A program made the translations under genes and the position numbers. Positions 39,585 through 50,827 of a stretch of DNA of 64,000 nt are shown here, piece by piece (within the stretch, counting starts at the first letter, position 1; every line of letters begins with the position of its first letter). The notes beneath the pieces are model-generated. The model was not told the DNA's origin, ran no database searches, and saw only the letters and a program-made list of their open reading frames with translations. The stretch comes from Macrobrachium rosenbergii (taxonomy: Eukaryota > Arthropoda > Malacostraca > Decapoda > Palaemonidae), in assembly GCF_040412425.1 (NCBI RefSeq), contig NC_089766.1, positions 21,317,018-21,381,017 of the forward strand, written 5' to 3'.

Positions 39585-40798
39585 TTGCTTTGCATGTCGC
39601 TTATATGTCTTGGATATAACTTCTCGCATGTTCTGTAGGGAGATATTCACAGCCAGGTTGCTTGTTCGGTCTTCATTCAAAATTTTTTTGTGCGTGATTA
39701 TGCAGTATTGTAAGACCTCGGCTATACAAAAATTTGTGTTTTTTCTGTTTATAATACATGTCTGCATTTCCTTCATTTTGCGTATTTCTATATTCCCTCA
39801 TTCATTTTTGTTTACATCCATGCTTTACTGAACGTTTACTAAAGCATCATTATCGATCACTAAAACAGTTGTTAATATCTCCGGAAACTGACTTGACTCC
39901 GACCCAAACTAAAAGACGGAATTGCTCCTGATCTCAACTCTGGAACCGAGAGGCAGTTCATGAACAGCCTACGAAGTGGCTAAGGTTTATTTCTATGCAA
40001 ATCTGTTGTCTGTCTTTCTCAACAAGCTTTACGAAGAAGAGACGGAAACGGGCATGACTGCCAAATCATTTTCAGAGAATGCAAGGAAAGTGACTATTCA
40101 ACAGAATGGACTCAAGTAATGACAAACTCGCCTTTAAAAAAATAACCGATTTGAAAGAGATTTCCAAATTCAGGAAATGTAGGGGCAAACCGGTTGGGAC
40201 GTGAGTTCGTAACCCCTACATGGTGCCTTCAGATTTATCCTCATTATCTAAAGCTTATTCTGCTCTCTTATTTGCGACTGATGCTCTATTTCTTTCCTTT
40301 TCAGAGCAATTGTTATTTATTCTCTTTATAATGATTTTCTTTCCCTGTTTTATAAACTGTCTGGCCTGTTTATAAAGTTTATTTTATCTATGCGTTTCAA
40401 AAATATAATGATTTATCTTTCACAGAAACTTACACTGATTCATCACTTTTTTAAACTGTTTTTTCTTCTGCTACTTTCCGCAGGCTCCTCAACATTGTCC
40501 GTTATCGGAAACGGTAGATGTCCATCCGAAGGTGTTTCTGCAATTCTAGAATATAAGATTATTACCTTTCGCATCATGGAAGTTTCCCTGTAACGTCGTC
40601 TTCTGCAGTCCTCCCCACTCTCAAGTTATCTCTTTTTTTTAATATTCTTCCTCTGCCAAAAGCTACTTTTGGTCTCGTCTCTTCCTCATTTTTTTAGTGG
40701 TGGCGGCTTTGTAGACTTCCGCCTTAGTTGACTTCGCCTAATATGACCTTGGCACTTCATGTTCCCGTTGACACATTCAAAAAGAGGTGTTACATTAT
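39230..40798. other. Spacer before element B with a (CT)n tract
   Basis: A (CT)n run lies at 39520-39581. The rest is non-coding and T-rich. No gene, RNA or TE motif is recognised. Confidence 0.5.
39520..39581. repeat. (CT)n microsatellite
   Basis: About 62 bp of CT. Confidence 0.95.
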
Positions 40799-40860
40799 CT
40801 GTTGGTATGTAGCCTATATGTTGTGGTGTAGAATAGATAGGGAAATTAGATAGAAAAGAA

Positions 40861-40892
<32 letters not shown>

Positions 40893-41182
40893 GGAGAGAG
40901 AGTTGGGAGAGAGAAGGAGAGAGAAATAAGAATAAAGAGAGAGGCAAAGAACACAGTGATAACGCCCAAATGCTGTTGTGTCATGTTATCAATACGCGAG
41001 ATGTTTACATTGCAGTATATCGTGTTTAAGCAATAAAAACAGTCGTAAAAGTGGGAAATACTGGCCTCGCGTTTGAAGCTAACCAAAACATAAGTCAGCA
41101 CAGTCTAAATGCTTACAACAGCTGATTCTATAGCCCCGCCTTCTCAGGAAGGTGTTTTCATGGAAGTTCCAAAATTTGGGGT
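40799..41182 (+). repeat. 5' LTR of element B, left part
   Basis: Matches 52725-53115 in the 3' LTR: tgttgtggtg, the GA tract, gagaaataagaataaagaga, cagtatatcgtgtt, and ctatagccccgccttctcag. The match stops near 41182, where the Mutator-like insertion begins. A (GA)n tract (40857-40925) lies inside and is also present in the 3' LTR. Confidence 0.9.
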
Positions 41183-44050
41183 ATGTTCTTGATAAAGGCA
41201 TTGAAAGACCCCATAAGAGCAATGCATTTTTGGTGTTATTTAAAAGTGAGTCATCTCTCTTATTTTTCAACCGATTTTGATGATTCAAAAACCAGATGAA
41301 AGAGAATCCATTTAGAAAAATTCGTATGTAACTTTTTTTAGAGATTTGTTTCATCTTCCCTTTTTTTTGAATTTTTTTTTTAGTTTTTTATTTTTTCGAA
41401 AATTTTTTTTTTTTTTTTTTTGTGACTGTATATGACAAAAAAAAATTACATACAAAGATGCGCTCCTATCTGTTCTACCTGCTGGTTTTTGAATGGTAAG
41501 AATCTGTCAACATTCAAAAAAGTTGATTCGTTTTTTGTGTGAAAAATCAAAGTTTTGAGAAAACGCAATGTAAAGTAGAAATACTATATTTTCAGCTTTT
41601 GCTGAAAAAATACTTATCTTTTGAGCTTTTGCCGGTAATTACAAGAATTACCTCACCACTGGGGGTCATCAGGATATAATTTTCATTTCATAGGGGTGTT
41701 TATTTACCAGTGGTGAGCTCTTCCCTAGGATCCAATATATCCCTCCCCAACTATGGAACGGCGCAGGTGACATTTAGAAAACTCCAGCACCATAATCTGG
41801 ATCATCATTATCTTCTATTCTTTTCCTCTTTCTCGTCAGTTCTGGTGTAGAAGTTTTGAGTTGTTGTTCTTCTCTTTTCTTGAGAAGTCGATCTGACATC
41901 CGCTTTCTCTCAGCATCTCTATGGCTCAGTATGTTTGTAGTATGGGTTGATAACTTCCCAAAACCGAAGAAGGCCATGGGGCAGGCTTCCAAGTATGTAA
42001 AATTATGCTGCATTGCAGTTAGGGCAATTGAAAACTGGACTGTCTTCAGGCCAAAGAATTTTGTTTTACTGAGCCTAGCCCAAATCTTTGAGTGGAGAGA
42101 CTCATTTGGATTCTGAGTTTTGCCCATTAGGCATCTTTGCAGAAGCTCGTCACTGCACATGTCTCTGAACACATTTCTTACAACCTTCCTCTCCTCTTCA
42201 TCCAACCTGAAATACACCTTCATATTGCTGTGGCTTGGTGGTATCTGGCCTTTGGCCACTGCTCTGTTATAAAAACAGTATGATTTCTCACCCTTTGGAC
42301 ATAGATGATGTTTCTTATTTTCATCGGTGCTGCCACAATGATAGAATATGGCCATAATGTTGTTCCTTCAGTTCTTTAGCTGTTTTTCCAGCACACCTTC
42401 TAACAGCAACTGTAAAGTATTTTGTGAGGTGATCTATGACATTTTCCGTCAGCTTATGTTTTCCAGAAAGTAATTTTTGTTTATACTGTTTACCATTTTT
42501 GTCCACTCTCATGATCACATGTTCATCTCTTTGCTTACGTAGTTTTAATCCAAACCTTTTTCCCACGTGGTTCACACATTCTTCTTTGATAACTTTCTTG
42601 TCATAGGGCCCTTTGTTTTCATTCATAGCACATACTGTTTTATACGCACTCGAATCTCCATCACCAATGAAATGAATATATCTAAATCCATGGCACTGGA
42701 TCGACCTCCCCACAAAAACTTTGGCACATTCAGCCTCCATCCCTCCTGCCTTTCTATCATAGTTTTTATTGCAATTACCACTACTTTCATGATCACACTT
42801 CCTCTTTCTATATATGTCAACAGTAATCACTTTACTTTTCAAATTATTTTCATTAGCCAAGCATACTCCACAATAATTTGAGGCCACATGGAAGTCAATG
42901 CAAAACCCAGTATGGGCGTCTATGATGGCACCAGTTCCAATATGTGATTGGTGACCTCTGGTCAACCAAGAACCATCAAAGGATACATCTATATCCAACA
43001 CACCATTTTCATCTGGGAACCTTCCCAGGGTTTCATAATGAGCAACAATACACTTTATTCACTATCTTAGATTTAGATGAAAACTTATCAAAAATTATTG
43101 ATCCTATATGATTCCTTATATCATAATACCTCCATTTCTTTACAGGTTTCAGAGAAAGACTTGAACACATTCTTTGGTATCCACTATATCCCCGTCCATC
43201 CTCTAGGCTTTCATAAACTAAGTTCATGTCGTGTTCAGTATAAACATTACCATCTACTTTGACACATGGAGGGGAAAAGCTTTCTTGAAAACACACACTT
43301 TGCAATTCACTTCAACATCTCTATCATCATTACAAAATTCATCTCTAATTTTGCACCGCATTTCTTTGCAAGGAGCAGAAAACTTATCAAAAATATCATT
43401 CATTACCTTCTCATACATTATTTTCATGCGAGAGTTTACACCAGACTCACTAGCTTGTATTTGTTTTTTTTCCAGCCCTCTTTCAAGTTCAGTTATTTTT
43501 CTAACTAAGTTTTCACGTATTTGCATGGTGGTACGTACTTCAACATCAGCACTTGCATTCGTAAATTCCTTGCTTACATCACTGAAATATTCAGGATCTT
43601 CAGGAAGGTCACTGTCACGTGGCAACAAGTCAGCTGATGTAGAAGGTTCAGCGGCCAACGAATCCTCATCTTCACGAACGCCACTACTGCCGTCACTCAC
43701 ATCACTTCTACGACGACAACTATAGGCCTTTCTTAATTTCAGTCTAAGCTTAGATACTTTGGGCATCTTTTAAAAAGGTTTTTGTGTCACTCAAAGACGT
43801 AAACACGAAAGAAATTTCAGCATAAGTCTAAATGAAACTTAGCTTGAGATGGTCTCCTGTGCTTATTCTCGATGTGAGACAACAGCCTGATTTCTACTGT
43901 TTACTGGATTAGAAACAGAAAATGGGTGAAAAAATAACAGAAAACGTTATTTTCATTCTACTAAGATATTCTATCAAGAGGAGAGATTTAAATCATAGAG
44001 TTTCAATTAATTTTTACCCGGATATAAAACTAGAGAGGCGACATTGTGTG
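41183..44050 (-). mobile_element. Mutator-like DDE transposon inserted in the 5' LTR of element B
   Basis: The segment interrupts LTR homology on both sides and carries a single transposase gene on the minus strand. Its limits are inferred from where the match to the 3' LTR stops and resumes, to within a few tens of bases. I could not see convincing terminal inverted repeats or a target duplication. About 220 bp of LTR sequence present in the 3' copy is missing at the insertion site, so a deletion accompanied or followed the insertion. Flanks inside it (41200-41760) are T-rich and non-coding. Confidence 0.75.
41774..43766 (-). pseudogene. Mutator-like (PF20700-type) DDE transposase, frameshifted
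   Basis: Four overlapping minus-strand frames (43766-43254, 43305-43033, 43060-42321, 42355-41774) make up one gene with frameshifts near 43270, 43040 and 42340. The first has an acidic, serine-rich N-terminus starting MPKVSKLRLKLRK. The second catalytic part shows DVSFDGSWLTRGHQSHIGTG (first Asp), a Cys/His group (CDHESSGNCNKNYD), FIGDGDSSAYKTV (second Asp) and ECVNHVGKRFGLKLRK. The last has TQNPNESLHSKIWARLSKTK with the Glu. These are the hallmark motifs of a transposase family common in arthropods and annotated as Mutator-like. All three catalytic acidic residues are visible. The C-terminus is basic. Confidence 0.82.
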
Positions 44051-44350
44051 ACGATTGGTGACGAGTTAGAGACTGACGACGACCATTACTGTGTTTTAAT
44101 TATAATATTTTCGATGTGATAAAGTGATTGAAAATTGTAACTTGTTAAATGACTGATCTTTATCTTGATATAGACATATCAAACTATCATACGCCTTTCT
44201 GAGAGATATCAATACTTAAAAGAATAAATATACAAAGATAGCACATCATCTGCGAAGCGATCTGAAGGACACCTCGAAAGAAACCAAGGTAAGAAGAGAA
44301 AGACTAAAATCTATACAAACATATAAAAAAGGAACAATAAAAACTTTACA
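44051..44350 (+). repeat. 5' LTR of element B, right part
   Basis: Matches 53340-53720: gacgagttagagactgacga, tacgcctttctgagagatat, gatagcacatcatctgcgaa, and aaccaaggtaagaagagaaa. It ends in ttaca at 44350, two bases before the primer-binding site. Confidence 0.9.
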
Positions 44351-44352
44351 AA

Positions 44353-44370
44353 TGGTGGCAGCTAAAGTGG
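44353..44370 (+). promoter_or_regulatory. Primer-binding site of element B
   Basis: TGGTGGCAGCTAAAGTGG begins two bases after the LTR end and starts with TGG, complementary to the universal CCA end of a tRNA primer. I did not identify which tRNA. Confidence 0.65.
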
Positions 44371-45267
44371 ATCCAGAAGGCGAGACGAAACAAACGAATT
44401 ATCAGTGCAATTATTTAAGTTACAGTGAAACGAAATTCTACAAAACGAACTTAGATTTTTTTACGACGACGAACAAAATATATCAGAAGAAATAAAAATA
44501 CTCCAGCGAATAGCAGCTTACAACAAGAACGTCGAGTATGAATAAAGTGCGTCCCGAAGCCAAAAAACATTTTGAACTGTTACCGTCAACAAATTGAGCA
44601 AGACGCCGACAGCGATAATAAGCCCAGTGTTTGCGACATCGCATCGAGTGATTGAAGAAAAACAACGTACAAACTTTCAACAAGATTCCGAAAGCGGAAA
44701 ACCACAGCGGAAAAACAACGCAGACGTAGTAATCCGACAGCGAAACATTCACCGCCGAATGAACAACATTTAGCGATATCACGATATCAACAACACAACA
44801 CAGTAAGGAATTTACTGTCCACTCTCTCTCTCTTAATAAATAAGTGAAGATATATTTTTGTTTTGCATCTTGCTATAAGATTGAAAATTAAGAAAACTCT
44901 CTCTAGTGAATAAAATTCATTTTGCATAAATACCAGCATTACTCTCTCTATGATAATTAATTATTTAGTAAATAATTTAGATAGGGAATTAATTATTTTT
45001 TTTTTACTCGGTTGGTGATGATTATTTGAGAAGTTATATATAATTTTGTGTACTTACTATGATGAATTTTGATGATATGATGCCCAATTTCATATAAGAA
45101 TTTATTTTGAGTATTGAAAAAGGTTTTAATTGTGCACTTGAACTCAATAGAGAATTTAATTTTTTTGTGTGACAATTTGACAAATTGTTTTTAATTCTTG
45201 GTACAATATAACGAAAAATTTTTTTGATTGATGTACTCTGAGTGAATGATTTTTTTTGTGTGTGGAC
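44371..45267 (+). other. Untranslated leader of element B
   Basis: No conserved coding sequence. It contains short CT runs (44823-44835) and T runs. A packaging signal would be expected here but cannot be recognised. Confidence 0.55.
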
Positions 45268-46637
45268 ATGCAACGAGTATTTGAAGAATTACTGAACACT
45301 GTTAGACATTCACATTACGATTTAAGACCGTCGACAATTACAAGAAGTCGAATTTCAAGACTAAATTCCCACTCCGCTGTAGTGCAAGGAAATACTAACA
45401 ATAATAAAACAAATAACCAGAACCAAAATAGTGTTAATCATTCTAATACTACTAACAATAATAATAATAGTAACAATACTAATAATACTAATAATACTCG
45501 CACATTACAATTTTATAACATGAATCAGGCGGCCGTCATAACAACCGCCACACGCTTCTGTGGACAGGTGGATGATTCCAATCCTGACAAAAGCAGACTC
45601 GAAGCTTATACTGTAAATCATTGGCTAGCAGATGCAGACAGTCGTATAATTTCAGGGTGAATAACAGATGAAAGAGCTAAAATAAATGAAGCCTTGTTGC
45701 TCGTCAGCTCAGAACATGGAGACGCACATAAAACTTTGAATTCCACAAGTTTTAGCAAACTTAATAACTATGTAGAATTTAAAGAAATTTGTTTATCACT
45801 CTGGGAACCAGTAAATCAGACTGACGGTTTATATAACTTAACTAGATTTCTTAACCCACAATATTAAACAATTGTTAATTTGTACGCAAGCGTGGAGAAT
45901 GCAATAGAGAAAATAAGCGAAGATTTAGAGAAGACAGGTACTACTATAGGAGACAAGGATCAGTTTGGGGCTAGTGCCCAGAAATTAGTTGAGCTACGAC
46001 ATGTATTAAGTTACTTGTCATTTGGAACCATATATAACATTCTTGGAGAAGAGGAAAAGAAAGCTTTCAGAAAAATAAAACTTGATCCCAGAAAAACAAG
46101 CCTTCAAACATTGAAGACAATGAGAGAAGAAATCCAAAGGAAAGAGATAAATTTATCCAAGGAATTCGTGGGAACAACAGAAGCACAAAGTGAAAGGAAA
46201 GTCAGAAATAATAATCCAAATTTTAAACTGAATAATAAATTCTATGATAATTCCAGACAGTAGGAAATAGACCAAATACCTTCCAAGGGAAATATGCCCA
46301 AAATACTAAAAGAAAATGGAATCCAGATCAAAGGGGAAGAAACAGTCTAGCAAAGAGTGGACCACACAAACCTTATAGATATGGTCAAAACTCAAACACA
46401 AACACTTCAACCCAAGTGAACTATTCCGCTCAAGGGGCGAGACCAAAGACAGCCTGCGAAAACTGCGGGTATACAAATCATTTTACAAATGAGTGTAGAA
46501 AACCTAGAATCTGCACGGTTTGTAAGAAAGTAGGACATTTAACAAAGAATTGCTGGTTTAAAACACAAGAAGGAAATAAAGAAATAGTTGAATTAAGTAG
46601 TAACCGCTCAACATCAAATAAGTCTTCAAATCAATGA
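45268..46637 (+). pseudogene. gag of element B
   Basis: I chose the ATG at 45268 as the start. The N-terminus is basic and Arg/Ser-rich, followed by an Asn/Thr-rich low-complexity stretch (about residues 45-80) and a helical capsid-like region (45880-46263). After a frameshift near 46258 come two zinc knuckles, CENCGYTNHFTNEC and CTVCKKVGHLTKNC, both C-x2-C-x4-H-x4-C. In-frame stops lie at 45658-45660 (TGA) and 45865-45867 (TAA). The gene ends at TGA 46635-46637. Gag packages element RNA. Confidence 0.85.
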
Positions 46638-47990
46638 CAATTTATCCCTACACAGAATACCACAAGAAAGTCCCTTCAAGAAGATAAATTAAGAGTAAAA
46701 GAATTAGCAAATAGGAGAAGTGAAGGTTCATCCGCACTATCTATATTGCAGAGTAAAGAAGTTGTATTTTCCATGGATGAAGAAGAAATAATCAGAAAGG
46801 ATTTACCTATCATTAAAATTCCAATACAGAATAAATTATGTACTGTCCTTATGGATTCAGGTAGTACTGTAAGCATAATTGATAAACACACATTAACAAG
46901 TTACTTAGGCGTTAAAGAAACGCTAATTCAGGGTCAAAGCAAGATAATAAAAGGAGTAGCGGGTAAACAGATAAAAAGTTTAGGCAATGTGAACTTAGAA
47001 ATAGACCTTTCGTCACATAAAACTGTTGAAAGTTTTATAGTTCTAGAAGACAGGTTCTTTCCCGCACAGGTGTTGTTCTCATATAAATTAATGAAGAAAT
47101 GTGGAATTATATTGAATTGCCGAGAAGGAAGAATTGACCTTACACAAGATAATAAAAAGAGCGTATGCTTTACGCTTGAAGAAGAAAAGTTTCACCCAAA
47201 TCTGATCAATTTGTCTGAAACGACTTCAACAAGCGAGAAAGACATACAGAAAATAACCTATCATCAAGAGAACAATCAAATTAAATTGAATGGTAATGGA
47301 AAGGAGGAATTTCCACAATTACAGACTAGAAATTTAAGATGTGCACATCCAGAAATTATACCCTCCAACAAAAGAAGTGACCCAGAAATAAATAAAGGTG
47401 ATCCCCAATGTTCTGAATATGACGAGGAACAAGACATTTATGATGATAATTATGCTGAGATAAATACAGAATATTATAGCAAAGTAGTAATCAGTTATGA
47501 TAATGAAGGGAAATTAGTAAATGAGGTACTGTTGCTAAACAAAATAAATAAAGTAGATATAAACGATATAATAGCAGTAACTGAAGAAACTAGTACAGAT
47601 GCAGAACATTGTTACTTTGCAGAAACAAAAGATGAGGAAGTATGTTGTGTAAGCACTGCTGATGATAATAAAGTACAATTAATACTAAACAGACAGGTAA
47701 TTTTGCATCCAAAGTGTTTAACAAAAATACATCTAAGTGGAAAAGAAGAGGTAGGAGTTAAAGATGTTCTTTTACTAAATGAAGAGTTACCAGAATTTGT
47801 CAGAATGGATAATTCTTTAGTCCACATGAAGGGTGATACCTGTGAAGTTTATGTCCAGAACTACTCAGATAACAAACTAACACTTTATGCAGGCATTATC
47901 TTTTGTAAAGGAATACCTATTAACAATCCATTACTAACATTAGAAAAAGAAGCATTTTTCTCTGTAACTGGTCAAAAACATCTGAATTAA
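46638..47990 (+). pseudogene. Protease region and Pol linker of element B
   Basis: This is open in the same frame as the zinc knuckles, separated from them only by TGA 46635-46637. LCTVLMDSGSTVSIIDK near 46830-46885 holds the D-S-G active site of a retroviral aspartic protease, and SKIIKGVAGKQIKSLGNVNL is the usual downstream part. A long, acidic, poorly conserved linker (about 47170-47700) leads to RT. The frame ends at TAA 47988-47990, and RT continues in another frame. Protease residues look intact. Confidence 0.88.
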
Positions 47991-49169
47991 GCAAAGAAGT
48001 GAATAAAAAAGATTTTCCAGAAAACAAAGATAGATTAATTCAAGTATTAGAAAAATACAGAGATGTAATAGCAATAGAAGGAGATAAATTAGGTAGAACA
48101 AATATCCTAAGACATAAAATTGTATTAGATGATGGAACAAAACCATTCTTTATTCCTAATTACAGATTACCAATAAGCCAAAGACCCATAGTTGATCATT
48201 TGATAGAAGAAATGAAGAAAGATGGGGTAGTCATTCCTTCTAAATCTCCATATAATTTTCTATTACTACTTGTTCCAAAGAAAGATGGAAATTGGAGACT
48301 TGTGATAGACTATAGAAAGTTAAATTCCAACACCATCCCCGATAGAATGCCAATGCCAGTGATTCAAGATATGTTAGCTCAATTGGGAGGTGCAAGGATA
48401 TTTTCATTTTTTCATTTACTTAGTGGATACTGGCAAATACCTTTAGACGAAGAGTCGAAACCATTCACAGCCTTCAGCACACAAGGAACACTTGCAATTT
48501 GAAGTCATGCCATTTGGACTCACTTTGGCTCCTTTAACGTTTGTTAGATTAATGCTTCAAATATTAGGGGATATAGAAAATGTTGCAGTTTACTTAGATG
48601 ATGTTATCATTTTTAGCAAAGATTTAGAAAGTCACCTCAAAACATTAGAAATAGTCTTGGAAAGATTAAGAAGAGCAGGATTAAAAATCAAATTAAAGAA
48701 ATGTCAATTCTTAATGAAATCTTTGGAATATTTAGGACATGTAATTAGTGAAGATGGTCTGCAAATGCAAGCAGGCAAGATAAAAGCAATAGTTGAATAT
48801 CCAGCTCCTACCAATTTGAAAGCATTGAGAAGATTCCTAGGAATGGTAGGCTACTATAGAACTTTCATTAAAGGCTTTGCTACAATAGCCAAACCATTAA
48901 CAGAATTAACAAAGAAAAATGTCAAATATGAATGGAATAAAGAACAAGAGACAGCTTTCCAAACATTAAAGAGTAAAATGACCAGGAATCCCGTACTAGT
49001 CTACCCAGATTTCTCCAAGGACTTTTACTTAGGCTGTGACGCATCAAGTACCGGGCTAGGGGCTGTATTATTACAAAAGGACAAAACAAGAATGAGAGCA
49101 GTATATTATGCCAGCAGAGTTTTGAATGCTGCAGAGAGAAATTATAGCACAATAGAAAGAAATGTTTAG
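47978..49169 (+). pseudogene. Reverse transcriptase and start of RNase H, element B
   Basis: The first part (47999-48502) holds LLVPKKDGNWRLVIDYRKLN and motif A, written SFFHLLSGYWQIPL where gypsy RTs have an Asp before LLSGYW. The catalytic Asp is therefore His. After a frameshift at about 48495, FEVMPFGLTLAPLTF (motif B), VAVYLDDVIIFSKD (catalytic LDD) and YLGHVISEDGL follow, then the connection domain LRRFLGMVGYYRTFIKGF. RNase H begins LGCDASSTGLGAVLLQ with its first Asp. The frame stops at 49167-49169. Confidence 0.92.
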
Positions 49170-50548
49170 CATTATACTGGGGTCTAAGGAAATTTAGACA
49201 CATAATTTTAGGACATAAAGTCAATGTACTTACTGATCACAAACCAATTTGTGATTTGTTTAAGAAGATAGCTTTTACAAATAACATGAAGTTCAATAGA
49301 TGGTTCATTAGTGTGTTAGAATTTGCACCAGAATTCAGATATATCCCAGGAAAATTTAATACACTAGCAGATGCATTATCCAGAGCCCAAGAAGAAACAG
49401 AGAAATGTATTACCACTAATACTTTTTGTTTTAGCTGTCAGGTGGTAGATTTAGATTTGGAGAGAGTACAAATACAACAAGGAATTGATACAGAAATCAG
49501 GCATATAATAGGACAACTAATGACAGATGAATCTTTAAAACCTGATTTTGTTTTAATCAATGGATTATTGTATAAAAGACCAACAGAGAAGAATGGTTAT
49601 TCTCGACTATACATCCCAAAAACACTAATCAGAGAAGTTTTAGAACTAACACACTCATACAAGTTAGCAGGACATCCTGGAATCAAAAAGACAACTAGAA
49701 TCCTAACCAGAAACTATTTTTGGCCCCATTGTAGTGAGGATGCCAAGAACTTTGTACAACATTGTGTAGTTTGTAATCGAAATAAAGGTAACGTAAATCC
49801 AAAAGCTCCACTTGAAAAATACCCATCGGAGTTGAATCCATTTCAGGTCGTATCTATGGACTTTTAAGGTCCATTTCCTACCACTATTAAAGGAAATAAA
49901 CAAATATTAGTCTTTTTAGACTATCCAACAAGATATGTAGAGATTGTACCAGTAAGAAATAGAGATGCAATTACAGTAGCAGAAGCTCTTAAATCTAGAA
50001 TTATTACGAGACATTCATGTCCACAAGTTCTTCTTTCTGATAACGCAGCAGAATTTACTAGTGAACTTTTAAGAAAACTATGTGAATTTTATGAGATAAA
50101 TAAATGTCAAATCACAGCATATAAACCGAGTTCAAATGGAGCAGTAGAAAGAACGAATCGTAAGATAAAGGATATCCTGAAAACTTTAGTTAAACCTAAT
50201 ACAGAAGACTGGGATTTAGCTTTGGAAGACGTACAGTTTACTATAAACAATACTGTAAATGAAACAGTAGGAGAATCACCACACTACTTGTTATACGGAT
50301 ACGAGAAGAGACTACCAAATACGTTACTAGATGATGCCACACCACCCCGACATACTTATAACTACGATGACTATATTGCCTGGAAAACTAGACGTACGTA
50401 TGAAACGATCAAACAGACGAGGACTAGACTTAAGGAAGCTCAGAGTGTACAAGCAAAGTACTATGACAAAAATACAGCTAAACCAAAAATTGTAGTGGGT
50501 GCTCAGACATATGTGTTCAGAATCATGTTCCAGAAGGTCCTAATATAA
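49170..50548 (+). pseudogene. RNase H end and integrase core, element B
   Basis: RNase H ends with VLTDHKPICDLF and YIPGKFNTLADALSRA. The integrase zinc-binding part shows H-x3-H (HSYKLAGHPGIKKT) and HCVVCNRNK with C-x2-C. The catalytic core has VSMDF (first Asp), LLSDNAAEF (second Asp) and SSNGAVERTNRK (Glu). A TAA at 49865-49867 falls directly after the first catalytic motif, in frame. Apart from that stop the core is open from 49256 to 50548. Integrase would splice element DNA into the chromosome. Confidence 0.92.
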
Positions 50549-50769
50549 AAGTATCTTCAAAGTTTAATGGTCCTTATAGGGTATTAGAAGTGTTGAAGTT
50601 AAATAAGCTACAGATCATAAGTGAAAGTGATCTAAAAGAAAGAATTGTTCATACCAATCATGTAAAGGTAATAAAAACAGACTCTTGGTCCAATAAGAGA
50701 ATAATTAAGTTACTGAAAGAAGATAAACAGGAACCAATAAATAACAAATACAACTTAAGAAAAAGATAA
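50500..50769 (+). pseudogene. Integrase C-terminal GPY/F module, element B
   Basis: After a frameshift near 50510 the frame reads SSKFNGPYRVLEVLKLNK, the GPY/F module, then a basic tail ending in NLRKR at TAA 50767-50769. The first codons of the env frame follow about 60 bp later. Confidence 0.8.
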
Positions 50770-50827
50770 ATTTATGTAAAGTGTTGAACTGTTAGATATA
50801 AACAATGTGTAGGCATTAAAATACCTC

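Noticed and set aside
41260..43960. Terminal inverted repeats of the Mutator-like insertion (cttatttttcaaccgatttt near 41258 against the reverse of 43922-43945)
   Set aside because: The similarity is mostly T-rich and lies well inside the inferred ends. Not convincing.
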